Assembly (NCBI RefSeq): GCF_014119005.1
Contig: NZ_JACGYX010000003.1
Span: 62,001-126,000, forward strand
Reading direction: 5' to 3'
Origin: Psychrobacter sp. GP33
GTDB taxonomy: Bacteria; Pseudomonadota; Gammaproteobacteria; Pseudomonadales; Moraxellaceae
Length of the DNA stretch: 64,000 bases
The notes under the pieces were generated by a model. It had not been told where the DNA came from. It did no database searches and worked only from the letters and a program-made list of their open reading frames with translations. Made by a program: the position numbers and the translations under genes. Positions within the stretch are counted from its first letter, which is position 1, and each line of letters begins with the position of its first letter. Positions 9,130 to 16,823 of this stretch are shown piece after piece.

Positions 9130-10119
9130 ATGAAGTCTAGGTCTAGATTAATGTTAGATAAATCAATTGCTGCCATGCTTTCAGCCATAGAGATATATAA
9201 TAAGCCAGATTTTAAGTATCGTGAAGAAACGTTTGCCATTTTATGTATTAATTCATGGGAGCTTCTACTAAAAGCTAAAGTTCTTAATTTATCTAGTAAT
9301 AAGTTGGCGTCACTTTATATTATGGAATATAAAGTACTCAAGACTGGTAAGAAATCTAATTTCCTAACTCCTAAGCGAAATAGATCTGGTAACCAGATGT
9401 CTATTAGTCTGTTTGAGGCGTATAGAATTATTACTGAAGAATATGGAGTAAGAATTGAAAAAATTGTAAATGACAACCTTATTGCATTAACTGAGATTAG
9501 AGATAACTCAATCCATTTCGTTAACGATGACCTTCTTCTTTCAATGAAGGTACAAGAATTAGGAAGTGCTTCGCTTCAAAACTATCTTCACTTAGTATCT
9601 ACATGGTTTGGTGATATTTTAACTAAATATAATTTTTACCTTATGCCTTTATCGTTCTTTAGAAATTTTGACGATGCCCCTGGAGTAGCTTTAAACGCAA
9701 ATGAAAAAAAGGTTTTAGATTATATAAATAAATCTGAAAAAGCATATGATAATGACGAGATTGGTGACTATAATTTGACATTAAGAATTGATGTTAAATT
9801 TCAAAAAGTTAAAAGTACTTCCGGATTACCAGTTCATGTTACTAATGACATAGGGGCTACGGCTATTATGTTATCTGAAGAAGATATGACAGATAAGTAT
9901 CCTTGGGATTATGAAGTTCTAAACACACGCTTAGCAAAGCGATATTCTGACTTTAAGATGAACGCTAAGTATCATGAAATCCGTAAAGAATTGGAAGAAG
10001 ATAAGCGATATGCTTATGAAAGGTTTTTAAATCCCAAAAATATAAACGGTGGGAAGAAAACATTTTATAATCCAAATATTCAAAAAGCATTCGATCAGCA
10101 TTATATGAAGGTAGTTTAG
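9130..10119 (+). CDS. DUF3644 domain protein
   Basis: A 329-residue soluble protein. The N-terminal ~200 residues match the DUF3644 pattern: LMLDKSIAAMLSAIEIYNKP, FKYREETFAILCINSWELLLKAK, then a charged helix with EIRDNSIHFVND. The function of the family is unknown. The C-terminal ~120 residues are charged and hold ELEEDKRYAYERFLNP. The gene is visibly AT-richer than its neighbours, uses many AGA, ATA and TTA codons, and lies alone between a plus-strand transporter and a minus-strand pair, all consistent with recent acquisition. AGGTGG lies just before the ATG. A role in defence or nucleic-acid metabolism would be speculation. Confidence 0.75.
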   Translation: MKSRSRLMLDKSIAAMLSAIEIYNKPDFKYREETFAILCINSWELLLKAKVLNLSSNKLASLYIMEYKVLKTGKKSNFLTPKRNRSGNQMSISLFEAYRIITEEYGVRIEKIVNDNLIALTEIRDNSIHFVNDDLLLSMKVQELGSASLQNYLHLVSTWFGDILTKYNFYLMPLSFFRNFDDAPGVALNANEKKVLDYINKSEKAYDNDEIGDYNLTLRIDVKFQKVKSTSGLPVHVTNDIGATAIMLSEEDMTDKYPWDYEVLNTRLAKRYSDFKMNAKYHEIRKELEEDKRYAYERFLNPKNINGGKKTFYNPNIQKAFDQHYMKVV

Positions 10120-10147
10120 TGAAAGCTAAGGTGTGATTTTCGTCACC

Positions 10148-10609
10148 TTAAATATTTACCTTGCTCCTTACATTACTCAAATAAATCAAATACAACGCGC
10201 CAGCGAGTAGAGCGATAGCCGCCATGCGTTTTTCATCCAGTCTCAGTTGCGTATTGCCAAACCAGCCAAAATGATCGACCAACAGCCCCATGATAATTTG
10301 TCCAGCGATGACCGCCACAATGGTTGCCGCCGTACCAATACGCGGCACGCCAATTACGATAGCTACCATAGAAAACGTACCAAACAGCGCGCCTGATAAT
10401 TGCCAAGTCGGTACACTAAACATCGTCGCTGCTTGTGGCGGTTCAAAGAAAATCACCAATACCCATAAAATTAACGCTGCGACAACGTTGGCAAGCCATG
10501 CCGTTGTCACTACATCGGTACGGACGCTGAGTGTACCATTGATGGAGGACTGCGCGGCAATTGCCATACCGCCCATCAATAACAAAGGGAAGGCAAAGGT
10601 TAATAGCAT
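10148..10609 (-). CDS. YdcZ-like (DUF606, DMT-type) membrane protein, second of pair
   Basis: A 153-residue protein of five hydrophobic segments belonging to the small half-size EamA/DMT relatives (DUF606, E. coli YdcZ type). The family hallmark GxAxxIxxVIAGQIIMGLLVDHFGWFG is present near residues 95-120. It is the downstream partner of a second family member ending 39 bp before it, and the two are probably co-transcribed and may form a heterodimer. Substrates of the family are not established. The stop codon overlaps a small inverted repeat (10127-10150) that may also end the DUF3644 transcript. Confidence 0.82.
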   Translation of the reverse strand: MLLTFAFPLLLMGGMAIAAQSSINGTLSVRTDVVTTAWLANVVAALILWVLVIFFEPPQAATMFSVPTWQLSGALFGTFSMVAIVIGVPRIGTAATIVAVIAGQIIMGLLVDHFGWFGNTQLRLDEKRMAAIALLAGALYLIYLSNVRSKVNI

Positions 10610-10648
10610 GGGATGTTCCTTAACAACGTATTTTTTTCATCATTATTT

Positions 10649-11092
10649 TTAATAAATGAGCCAAAGAGCAATCATAATCAGCACCAATGCAAACACTCGA
10701 TAAATATCAATGGCGCGGCGTTCACTGCCCAAAATCCCAAAATGGTCAATGGCAAGACTGGCGGTAATTTGTCCACATAAAATCCCAACCATCGTTGTGC
10801 CAACACCAACTAATGGTGTGGTGATAGTGAGCACAATGGTATATATAAAACCGACCAGACCACCTGTTAATAGCCAGCGTGGCTGCTTGGGTAATATGGC
10901 TAAATAGTTGCGTTTGCCTGCGAGTTTTAGCCCGACCATTGCCACACTAAATACGATAACCCCAATCAGGAAGATGGATAAAGACGCTGATAAGCGGCCA
11001 ATGTTCTCGCCCAACGGTCCTAAAAATGCCGCCTCTAATGCCAGCGCCATGCCGCCCAGAACGACGAATAACAACATCAAAATTTGCTTCAT
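10649..11092 (-). CDS. YdcZ-like (DUF606, DMT-type) membrane protein, first of pair
   Basis: A 147-residue, five-segment membrane protein of the DUF606 family, with the hallmark GVGTTMVGILCGQITASLAIDHFGILG. I placed the start at the ATG at 11092 because AAGGGA lies just upstream at good spacing; the frame can be extended to 11164, but that would put a basic, non-family stretch in front of the first helix. It precedes its paralogue in the same orientation with a 39-bp gap, the layout expected for paired small multidrug-resistance-like or DMT half transporters. Confidence 0.82.
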   Translation of the reverse strand: MKQILMLLFVVLGGMALALEAAFLGPLGENIGRLSASLSIFLIGVIVFSVAMVGLKLAGKRNYLAILPKQPRWLLTGGLVGFIYTIVLTITTPLVGVGTTMVGILCGQITASLAIDHFGILGSERRAIDIYRVFALVLIMIALWLIY

Positions 11093-11403
11093 GGCTTCCC
11101 TTTTTTTTGTGCCAAACGTTACTTTAACCATTACTTTAACCCTGCTGATAATGACAGCGCCCACATTGTAGGGCCATGTTGAGCGCTAAGCAACTGGATG
11201 GCTTGATACAGCGATATTATTTAATAATAGTTAATTAGTAGAATGCTACCAAAATATTGAGAGACAGATATCACTTTGCCATAGTTTCAATTAGACTTGA
11301 TGGCGAATTGTGGCTACAGCTATCACTAAAATAACCAGCTGAACAAGTTGGCTACTTTATGGACATACCTTTTATTTTTAGCGTGAATTTTCAAGGAAGA
11401 GTA
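11093..11403. other. Divergent intergenic region
   Basis: 311 bp between the YdcZ-like pair (minus) and the PaiB-like gene (plus). It must hold both promoters; I cannot pick convincing -35/-10 pairs. No RNA gene or terminator is seen. Confidence 0.4.
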
Positions 11404-12039
11404 ATGCACATTCCAAAGCAGTTTAAGCAAGAAAACGATACGGAGCTTTTAGAATTGATGCGCGAGTATCCTTTTGCAACGCTTATCACTCATTCCACAT
11501 CAGGCATGGAGGCAAATCATCTGCCGATATCTCTGTCATGGCAAGAAGATAAGCTATACCTGCATGCGCACATTGCTAAAGTGAATTGCCTTTGGCAATC
11601 TGTAGCTAAGTCCTCAGAAGTGCTGGTTGTTTTTAACGGTCCTAATTGTTATATCTCGCCAAATCATTATCCAACCAAACAGCAAACGGGTAAAGCCGTT
11701 CCCACGTGGAATTACGTTGCCGTGCATGTCAAAGGCAGCATCTCCTTTATTAATGATGCTGCATGGATATATCAAGCGCTAGAAAATCTAACCGATGAGC
11801 ATGAGTTCGGACTGGATAATCCATGGGCGATATCTGATGCGCCCGCGCCTTATATTGACAAGATGTTACCTGCTATTGTTGGTATTGAGATAGCGGTGAC
11901 CTCTATTACGGGACAATGGAAGTTAAGTCAAAACCAACCATTAGTAAACCAAGTAGGCGTTATTGATGGATTGTCTGCCAGTACAAAGCAAAACGATAAA
12001 ACTGTAGCGGATATGGTTCAAGCGCAGTTGCAAGCATAA
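11404..12039 (+). CDS. PaiB-like FMN-binding protein
   Basis: A 211-residue protein of the PaiB family (split-barrel flavin-binding fold), often annotated as FMN-binding negative transcriptional regulator after Bacillus PaiB. Matching strings are MHIPKQFKQEN at the start, YPFATLITH, GMEANHLPI, LHAHIAKVNCLW, VPTWNYVAVHVKG and the end KLSQNQP. I took the ATG at 11404, which has AAGGA at 11393-11397 and matches the family start MxIPKxF, over the in-frame ATG at 11359. No paiA-type acetyltransferase accompanies it. Whether it regulates or acts as a flavin enzyme cannot be told from sequence. Confidence 0.88.
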   Translation: MHIPKQFKQENDTELLELMREYPFATLITHSTSGMEANHLPISLSWQEDKLYLHAHIAKVNCLWQSVAKSSEVLVVFNGPNCYISPNHYPTKQQTGKAVPTWNYVAVHVKGSISFINDAAWIYQALENLTDEHEFGLDNPWAISDAPAPYIDKMLPAIVGIEIAVTSITGQWKLSQNQPLVNQVGVIDGLSASTKQNDKTVADMVQAQLQA

Positions 12040-12127
12040 GTAAGTTTTTTGCTAAGAAATACCAATGATTTAAGAAATAAGTTAAACCATATATTTCGTC
12101 TTATTTCTTATAATAGGAACTTTTTTA

Positions 12128-12544
12128 ATGCTACCACCAGTCATTCAAGAAGAAGCCACTGGCTGCGGTATCGCCTCTGTTGCTAATATTTTAGGAAAAA
12201 GCTATCAGCAGATGAAATTGATTGCTAATTCTATGGGTATTTATGCCGATGATAAATCGCTGTGGTCAGATACGGAATACGTCAGAAAATTATTAACAAA
12301 CACGGGCGTTAGCATATCGTCAGAGGAAACGCCGTTTGACTCTTGGTATAAACTGCCTGACACCGCTTTACTCGCTATTAAACCTCATTGTATCAATGGT
12401 ATAAACTATTGGCATTGGGTGGTATTTAAGCGTATTAATGGTCAGTCTGTGGTCTTAGATTCAGCCAGTTATTTACCTTGTAATCTCCGCACGGACTTTG
12501 ATGCGATGCAGCCAAAATGGTTTATTGAGGTAAAAGGTCTATAA
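12128..12544 (+). CDS. C39-like papain-fold protein
   Basis: A 138-residue single-domain protein without signal peptide. It shows the peptidase C39 arrangement: IQEEATGCGIASVANILG carries the oxyanion Gln and catalytic Cys (residue ~13), NYWHWVVFKRI the catalytic His, and VLDSAS the Asp. In ABC exporters this domain cleaves double-glycine leaders, but here it stands alone with no exporter or peptide gene nearby. AGGAA at 12115-12119 supports the start. It could be a small cysteine protease, a bacteriocin-processing relic or another papain-fold hydrolase. Confidence 0.65.
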   Translation: MLPPVIQEEATGCGIASVANILGKSYQQMKLIANSMGIYADDKSLWSDTEYVRKLLTNTGVSISSEETPFDSWYKLPDTALLAIKPHCINGINYWHWVVFKRINGQSVVLDSASYLPCNLRTDFDAMQPKWFIEVKGL

Positions 12545-12623
12545 TTCTAATTAAAATGAATAAGATAGACTTAAAGCCATTTTTCGCTTTTATATGACCG
12601 TAAAACTATCTAAGGAGTTTATC

Positions 12624-13208
12624 TTGTCAAATGGATTAACAGCAATTACCGAGTATTTTCTCGAGCTTGATGCCTTAAAGCTTATTAATCGACGCACTTA
12701 TATAGACGGTGGCGCGCGCCTTGAAAATTCGGCTGAACACTCATGGCATTTAGCAATGGCGTGCTGGACGATATCGAGAAGTTTTAAGCTTGACGTCTCT
12801 GAAGAAAAGCTCTTAAAAATGGCGCTCATCCATGACTTAGGTGAAATTGATGCTGGTGACACCTTTTTATATGCTAGCGACAGAAGTAGCGCTCATAGCG
12901 CCGAGCGAGACGGGGTAAAACGCTTGGAAAGTCATAAAGGCAATGCGGTTACTGAACTGTCCATACTATGGGAAGAGCAAGAAACTGGCACGAGCATAGA
13001 GACCAAATTGCTCAAAGTCGTCGATAGAATGTTGCCTTTTTTACACAATATATCGAGCGAAGGTAAAACGTGGCGTGAGCAGAGCATTAAGAGATCTCAA
13101 GTATTAAAGGCTCATGCTTTTATTGCCAATGATTTTCCTGATATTCATGCGTGGATGCTTGATAATATTCAAATGGCAGTACGAGAGGGGTGGTTACAGG
13201 ATGCCTAA
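12624..13208 (+). CDS. HD domain phosphohydrolase (YfbR/HDDC2-like)
   Basis: About 194 residues with the HD-superfamily metal ligands: RTYIDGGARLENSAEHSWHLA gives the first His, LIHDLGEIDAGDTF the HD pair with an extra Asp, and KVVDRMLPF a later Asp. Relatives such as YfbR and HDDC2 dephosphorylate 5'-deoxynucleotides. I chose the TTG at 12624, with TAAGGAG at 12611-12617, because the protein then starts at the conserved NGLTAITEYFLELDALK; an ATG at 12594 in the same frame gives 10 more residues but has no RBS. Confidence 0.85.
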   Translation: MSNGLTAITEYFLELDALKLINRRTYIDGGARLENSAEHSWHLAMACWTISRSFKLDVSEEKLLKMALIHDLGEIDAGDTFLYASDRSSAHSAERDGVKRLESHKGNAVTELSILWEEQETGTSIETKLLKVVDRMLPFLHNISSEGKTWREQSIKRSQVLKAHAFIANDFPDIHAWMLDNIQMAVREGWLQDA

Positions 13209-13311
13209 TTAACGCTATTATTGCTAATCTGACAGAGCTGTAGCGAATACCGACCACAAAGTAGCGTATAGTTTAGGATTCAATAATGATACGTCTTTAT
13301 AAGGGAATATT

Positions 13312-13773
13312 ATGAATGCTTTAGAGCTTAAAATACCTCCTCCATTGCAAGTCATCATTACTGCTACTGCGATGTATGGCGTATCTAAAACGCTGCCAAT
13401 GTTGAAATTTTCGGTTACTGGCTCAAAGTGGTTAAGTGTGGGTCTTGGAATTACTGGGTTAAGCGTTGCCGCTATGGGCGTTACTCAATTTAAAAAAGCC
13501 CAAACGACGGTTAATCCGAAAACGCTTGAGAATGCTACTCATTTAGTGACCAGTGGCATTTATCAATATACCCGTAATCCGATGTACGTAGGATTGGTTC
13601 TAATCTTGTTGGCATGGGCGTTATACTTATCTCATCTTCTAACGTTGGTTTTGCTTGCTGTTTTTATCAGCTATATCACTCGTTTTCAAATTCTGCCTGA
13701 AGAAAGGGTTATGAAACAAAAGTTTGGTGATAAATATCGAGCCTATCTTGCACGAGTTAGACGCTGGGTGTGA
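13312..13773 (+). CDS. Isoprenylcysteine methyltransferase-like (ICMT/PEMT) membrane protein
   Basis: A 153-residue integral membrane protein with about four hydrophobic segments. The C-terminal half carries the signature of the ICMT/phospholipid methyltransferase family: GIYQYTRNPMYVGLVLIL followed by LPEERVMKQKFGDKYRAYLARVRRW, the conserved SAM-dependent methyltransferase region. The natural substrate in bacteria is usually unknown. AAGGGA lies before the ATG at proper spacing. It is a single gene between an HD hydrolase and a PhzF protein. Confidence 0.85.
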   Translation: MNALELKIPPPLQVIITATAMYGVSKTLPMLKFSVTGSKWLSVGLGITGLSVAAMGVTQFKKAQTTVNPKTLENATHLVTSGIYQYTRNPMYVGLVLILLAWALYLSHLLTLVLLAVFISYITRFQILPEERVMKQKFGDKYRAYLARVRRWV

Positions 13774-13880
13774 AGACTAATATCTGATAACTACTATAAA
13801 ATAACGACTATAAATAACCAGTCGATACCAACTATTTATATACTTCTATCTTTACAACTTATTAGAAATGAGAAAATAAT

Positions 13881-14702
13881 ATGCAGCTCGAAATTAATGT
13901 GATTGATGCGTTTACAGATACCGTTTTTAAAGGGAATTCTGCCGCAGTTATCATAACCGATAATTGGCTGAGCGATGAATTAATGCAGTCGATAGCCATG
14001 GAAAATAATTTATCCGAAACTGCATTTTTAGTAGCGGATGAGTCAAGCAATGATGAATCAATCAATAATGATACTTACCATATTCGCTGGTTTTCACCGC
14101 TGACTGAGATTGATTTTTGCGGTCATGCAACATTAGCATCTGCTTTTGTTTTATTTAGCAAGAATCCTGATTTGGCATTGATTAAGTTGGTAGCAAAAGC
14201 GGTGGGCGTATTAACTATTGTACAAACGGACAACGGCAAAATACAAATGGATTTTCCCAATAAAAAGCCTGAAAAAGTTGATGTTATTCCTGAGAATTTG
14301 TCAGCTGGCTTATCCATCGCTCCGGTTGAAGTGTATCGCAACTCGCAAGCTTATTTTGTGATTTATCCGTCTGAAGCTGATGTGCTGTCCATCGTGCGTG
14401 ATAACGAAAAACTTAAACAGCTTGCACCGTTTAATGTGGTGGTTACCTGTCAGTCAGAAAGGGATAACTACGATTTTATTTCCAGATATTTTTGGCCAGC
14501 AAATGGTGGCGATGAAGATCCAGTAACAGGGTCAGCGCATACGGGACTTGCGCCACTGTGGGCTGAACGTCTGCATAAAAATGAATTGGTCGCTTATCAA
14601 GCCTCAGCTCGTGGCGGGGTGCTCGATTGTGTGGTTGCGGGTGACAGAGTATTCATTTCTGGTCATGCAGTACAGTATTTAACAGGGTTTATCACTGTTT
14701 AG
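13881..14702 (+). CDS. PhzF family isomerase-like protein
   Basis: A 273-residue protein of the PhzF family (diaminopimelate-epimerase-like fold, two symmetric halves). Typical strings are VIDAFTDTVFKGNSAAVI at the N-terminus, NNLSETAFLV with the catalytic Glu, RWFSPLTEIDFCGHATLAS, and GGDEDPVTGSAHTGLAPLW in the second half. No other phenazine genes are nearby, so this is one of the common standalone PhzF proteins with unassigned substrate. The stop overlaps the AGGAG that serves the next gene, which suggests co-expression. Confidence 0.92.
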   Translation: MQLEINVIDAFTDTVFKGNSAAVIITDNWLSDELMQSIAMENNLSETAFLVADESSNDESINNDTYHIRWFSPLTEIDFCGHATLASAFVLFSKNPDLALIKLVAKAVGVLTIVQTDNGKIQMDFPNKKPEKVDVIPENLSAGLSIAPVEVYRNSQAYFVIYPSEADVLSIVRDNEKLKQLAPFNVVVTCQSERDNYDFISRYFWPANGGDEDPVTGSAHTGLAPLWAERLHKNELVAYQASARGGVLDCVVAGDRVFISGHAVQYLTGFITV

Positions 14703-14714
14703 GAGTAGGTGATT

Positions 14715-15056
14715 TTGCCTGAATTTCCTGTCTTGAGGACGGTTGGACTTTTTGCAGTTACAGCACTGGCAGAGATAGCCGGTTGCTATTTGCCGTATCT
14801 TTGGTTGCGAGAAGGCAAGTCAATTTGGCTACTGGTACCGGGTGCTTTGAGTTTAATGGCTTTTGTATGGCTATTGTCGCTACATCCGACGGCTACGGGC
14901 AGGGTATATGCCGCTTATGGCGGGGTATATATTTTTATGGCGATTATGTGGTTATGGACAGTGGATGGTATTCGCCCATCGACTTGGGACATTGTAGGCT
15001 CAGTCGTGGCACTTTGCGGCATGGCAATTATTATGTTTGCGCCGCGTAGTAGCTAG
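14715..15056 (+). CDS. YnfA-like (UPF0060) small membrane protein
   Basis: About 113 residues and four membrane helices, matching E. coli YnfA across its length: [39 protein letters not shown], and an [10 protein letters not shown] end. YnfA-type proteins are small drug/metal-resistance-like transporters. I favour the TTG at 14715, with AGGAG at 14701-14705 and 9 nt spacing, over a GTG at 14709, which is too close to that RBS. It follows phzF with its RBS inside the phzF stop, so the two are probably translated from one message. Confidence 0.88.
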   Translation: MPEFPVLRTVGLFAVTALAEIAGCYLPYLWLREGKSIWLLVPGALSLMAFVWLLSLHPTATGRVYAAYGGVYIFMAIMWLWTVDGIRPSTWDIVGSVVALCGMAIIMFAPRSS

Positions 15057-15172
15057 CTGCATCTAATAATAGTGCCTAGATTGTGCATTGAATCTTATTT
15101 ATGAAAGCTCGATTATTGAAACTTGCGTCTCAGTACTTATGCATTCAAAGTTTGTTAAGTTAAATCAACATT

Positions 15173-15209
15173 AAAAAATGCCAATCAAACCATGTGGTTC
15201 AATTGGCAT
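15173..15209 (-). terminator. Intrinsic terminator for the small Lys-rich gene
   Basis: ATGCCAAT (15178-15185) pairs with ATTGGCAT (15202-15209), with an inner AACC/GGTT stem and ATGT loop. On the minus strand the hairpin is followed by a run of six T. It lies about 40 nt after the stop of the 40-residue ORF. Confidence 0.75.
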
Positions 15210-15250
15210 AGTGATTCGAGTAATAGTATTTAATGGTCATACAATCACGA

Positions 15251-15373
15251 TTAATGCTTGCCTAAAATACTGCCGCTATCGTCTTTCTTCGCTTGTTTAG
15301 CTGCTTTCTTCTCTTTTGCCGTTAATAGCGGTTTCTTTTTGACATTTTTCTTACTATCTTGACTTTTTGCCAT
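15251..15373 (-). CDS. 40-residue Lys-rich small protein
   Basis: A short minus-strand ORF of 40 codons, starting MAKSQDSKKN and ending SGSILGKH. About a third of the residues are Lys and there is no hydrophobic stretch, so it is a small basic soluble protein. AAAGGA lies 7-8 nt before the ATG on the minus strand and a good terminator follows the stop, so it looks like a complete single-gene unit. Possible roles are nucleic-acid or ribosome binding by charge; there is no sequence proof. It lies between ynfA-like (plus) and queD (plus). Confidence 0.7.
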   Translation of the reverse strand: MAKSQDSKKNVKKKPLLTAKEKKAAKQAKKDDSGSILGKH

Positions 15374-15538
15374 GAGACTATCCTTTTAAGTGAACAATTA
15401 ATATCTAGTAAAATGAGTATAGCCCTAAGTCTGTGCAATAGATAGCTATCGCTTAGTAGACACTTAGCAAGCATTTAGCAAATAAATACTAGTGTTAATA
15501 CTTACTTACGGATAGCGACTGATTTGCTATAACTGTTT

Positions 15539-15547
15539 TGCTATAAT
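15539..15547 (+). promoter_or_regulatory. Candidate extended -10 promoter of queD
   Basis: TGCTATAAT has the consensus -10 TATAAT at 15542-15547. The decamer TTTGCTATAA occurs twice here (15523-15532 and 15537-15546, 14 nt apart), so there may be two overlapping promoters or a binding-site repeat. Predicted transcription start is near 15554, giving a ~83-nt leader. Confidence 0.5.
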
Positions 15548-15587
15548 AGCGCATAAGCTTGGCGTCACGCTCGGCAAACTGTCATGT

Positions 15588-15612
15588 AGCACCTGTGAAA
15601 AATACAGGCGCT
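15588..15612 (+). other. Hairpin in the queD leader
   Basis: AGCACCTGT pairs with ACAGGCGCT around a 7-nt loop GAAAAAT (8 pairs, one A-C mismatch). It does not match the preQ1-I riboswitch pattern I would expect upstream of a queuosine gene, and no U run follows, so it is a leader structure of unknown role. Confidence 0.4.
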
Positions 15613-15636
15613 CACTGTTTTGGTTAAATTATTATT

Positions 15637-16251
15637 ATGCGTATCCGTAAACTTTTTAAATTTGAAAATGCTCATATTGTCCGCAATTGTAGCTCTGAGC
15701 GCTGCAAACATTCTATTCATGGTCACAGCTATCAAATTGAGTTGATTCTTGAAGCCCAGAGGTTAGACCATGGGCAAATGGTCTATGATTTTGGCTTATT
15801 AAAATCATCGATTAAAGATATCATTGATAGCTTCGATCATGCGATTTGTTTTTGGAATCAAGATGATCCTGAATATATCGCGGCTTGCAAAAAATTCAGC
15901 GCGCGCTGGATAAGTTTGCCGGTATCGCCTTCAGCTGAGCAATTCTCACGAGTCATATTCTTTTGGTCACAAGAAATTCTCAAGCAAACCCAAATGAAAA
16001 ATGGTGAGTCGGATGTCAGTGTCTATTCGGTAATCGCACACGAAACTGCAACCGGTTATGCGCAATGCTTTAGCGATGACGTTGCTAATGAGCAAATGGG
16101 TAAGCTTGAGCTTGCTGATTTTGAGTTTAGTGAACAAGTCAGTAGCGAGTGGCATGATCCAGAACTGTATGCCAAGCTGATTCGTGGTGAGCGTTTTGTG
16201 AATCCAGAAGTGAAGATGCAAGTATCTGTAAGTGATTCAGGAGTTGCCTGA
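15637..16251 (+). CDS. queD: 6-carboxytetrahydropterin synthase-like (QueD)
   Basis: Zinc enzyme converting dihydroneopterin triphosphate to 6-carboxytetrahydropterin for queuosine and other 7-deazapurines. Zinc ligands appear as FENAHIV and HSIHGHSYQIEL; CSSERCKH supplies the catalytic Cys region, and AHETATGYAQCF the His/Glu part near residue 133. At 204 residues it is much longer than E. coli QueD (~120), with a ~60-residue C-terminal extension (ELADFEFSEQVSSEW onward) of unknown role. The stop TGA overlaps the ATG of tsaE by one base, so the two are translationally coupled. Confidence 0.85.
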   Translation: MRIRKLFKFENAHIVRNCSSERCKHSIHGHSYQIELILEAQRLDHGQMVYDFGLLKSSIKDIIDSFDHAICFWNQDDPEYIAACKKFSARWISLPVSPSAEQFSRVIFFWSQEILKQTQMKNGESDVSVYSVIAHETATGYAQCFSDDVANEQMGKLELADFEFSEQVSSEWHDPELYAKLIRGERFVNPEVKMQVSVSDSGVA

Positions 16252-16751
16252 TGTCTAATGGTAATGAATATTTGCAAACGTTTACCCTATATTCAGAAGC
16301 AGATACGCAGCGTTTAGCCGAGCAACTGGCGGCGTTACCGTTATCAGGTAGTGTGTGGCTGGCAGGAGATTTGGGTGCAGGCAAGACCACATTGACACGC
16401 TATTGGTTGCAAGCGCTTGGTCATATTGGCGCAGTAAAAAGTCCGACGTATACGTTGGTTGAGCCGTATCAGATTCAACAGAAAGACGGTACGGTCAAGC
16501 CAGTTTATCATGTGGATTTATATCGTTTACAAGATCCTGAGGAACTATCCTTTATTGGCTTTGATGAGTATCTTGATGAGCCAAATGTGCTGATTATTAT
16601 CGAATGGGCAAGCCGTGCGGACAGTTATTTGCCGCCACCCACTTTATTTATTGATATTAGCCAAGCTGCAAATAACAGTCGTCACGTTGAGTTAAGGCTT
16701 TCAAAAGTTGGACAAGCGCAAGGGTTGGATTTATCTTTAATAACAATATAA
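16251..16751 (+). CDS. tsaE: tRNA threonylcarbamoyladenosine biosynthesis ATPase TsaE
   Basis: P-loop protein of the TsaBDE complex needed for t6A37 modification of ANN-decoding tRNAs. VWLAGDLGAGKTTLTRYWLQ is the Walker A region (residues ~35-54), SPTYTLVEPY and VYHVDLYRL are family strings, and IIEWASRADSYLPPP the Walker-B-side end. The length of 166 is usual. It starts within the queD stop and is followed 72 bp later by mutL, an order near the common tsaE-amidase-mutL-miaA-hfq cluster, here without the amidase. Confidence 0.95.
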   Translation: MSNGNEYLQTFTLYSEADTQRLAEQLAALPLSGSVWLAGDLGAGKTTLTRYWLQALGHIGAVKSPTYTLVEPYQIQQKDGTVKPVYHVDLYRLQDPEELSFIGFDEYLDEPNVLIIIEWASRADSYLPPPTLFIDISQAANNSRHVELRLSKVGQAQGLDLSLITI

Positions 16752-16823
16752 TAAGTGCGTTAGCTCAGTCTTTAAAACCTATATGTTCTAAAAATATGCC
16801 TTATAAAAAACGTGTTTACCACT

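Noticed and set aside
10127..10150. Hairpin AAGGTG/CACCTT after the DUF3644 gene as terminator
   Set aside because: The stem is short, overlaps the neighbouring stop codon and lacks a T run; kept only as a remark.
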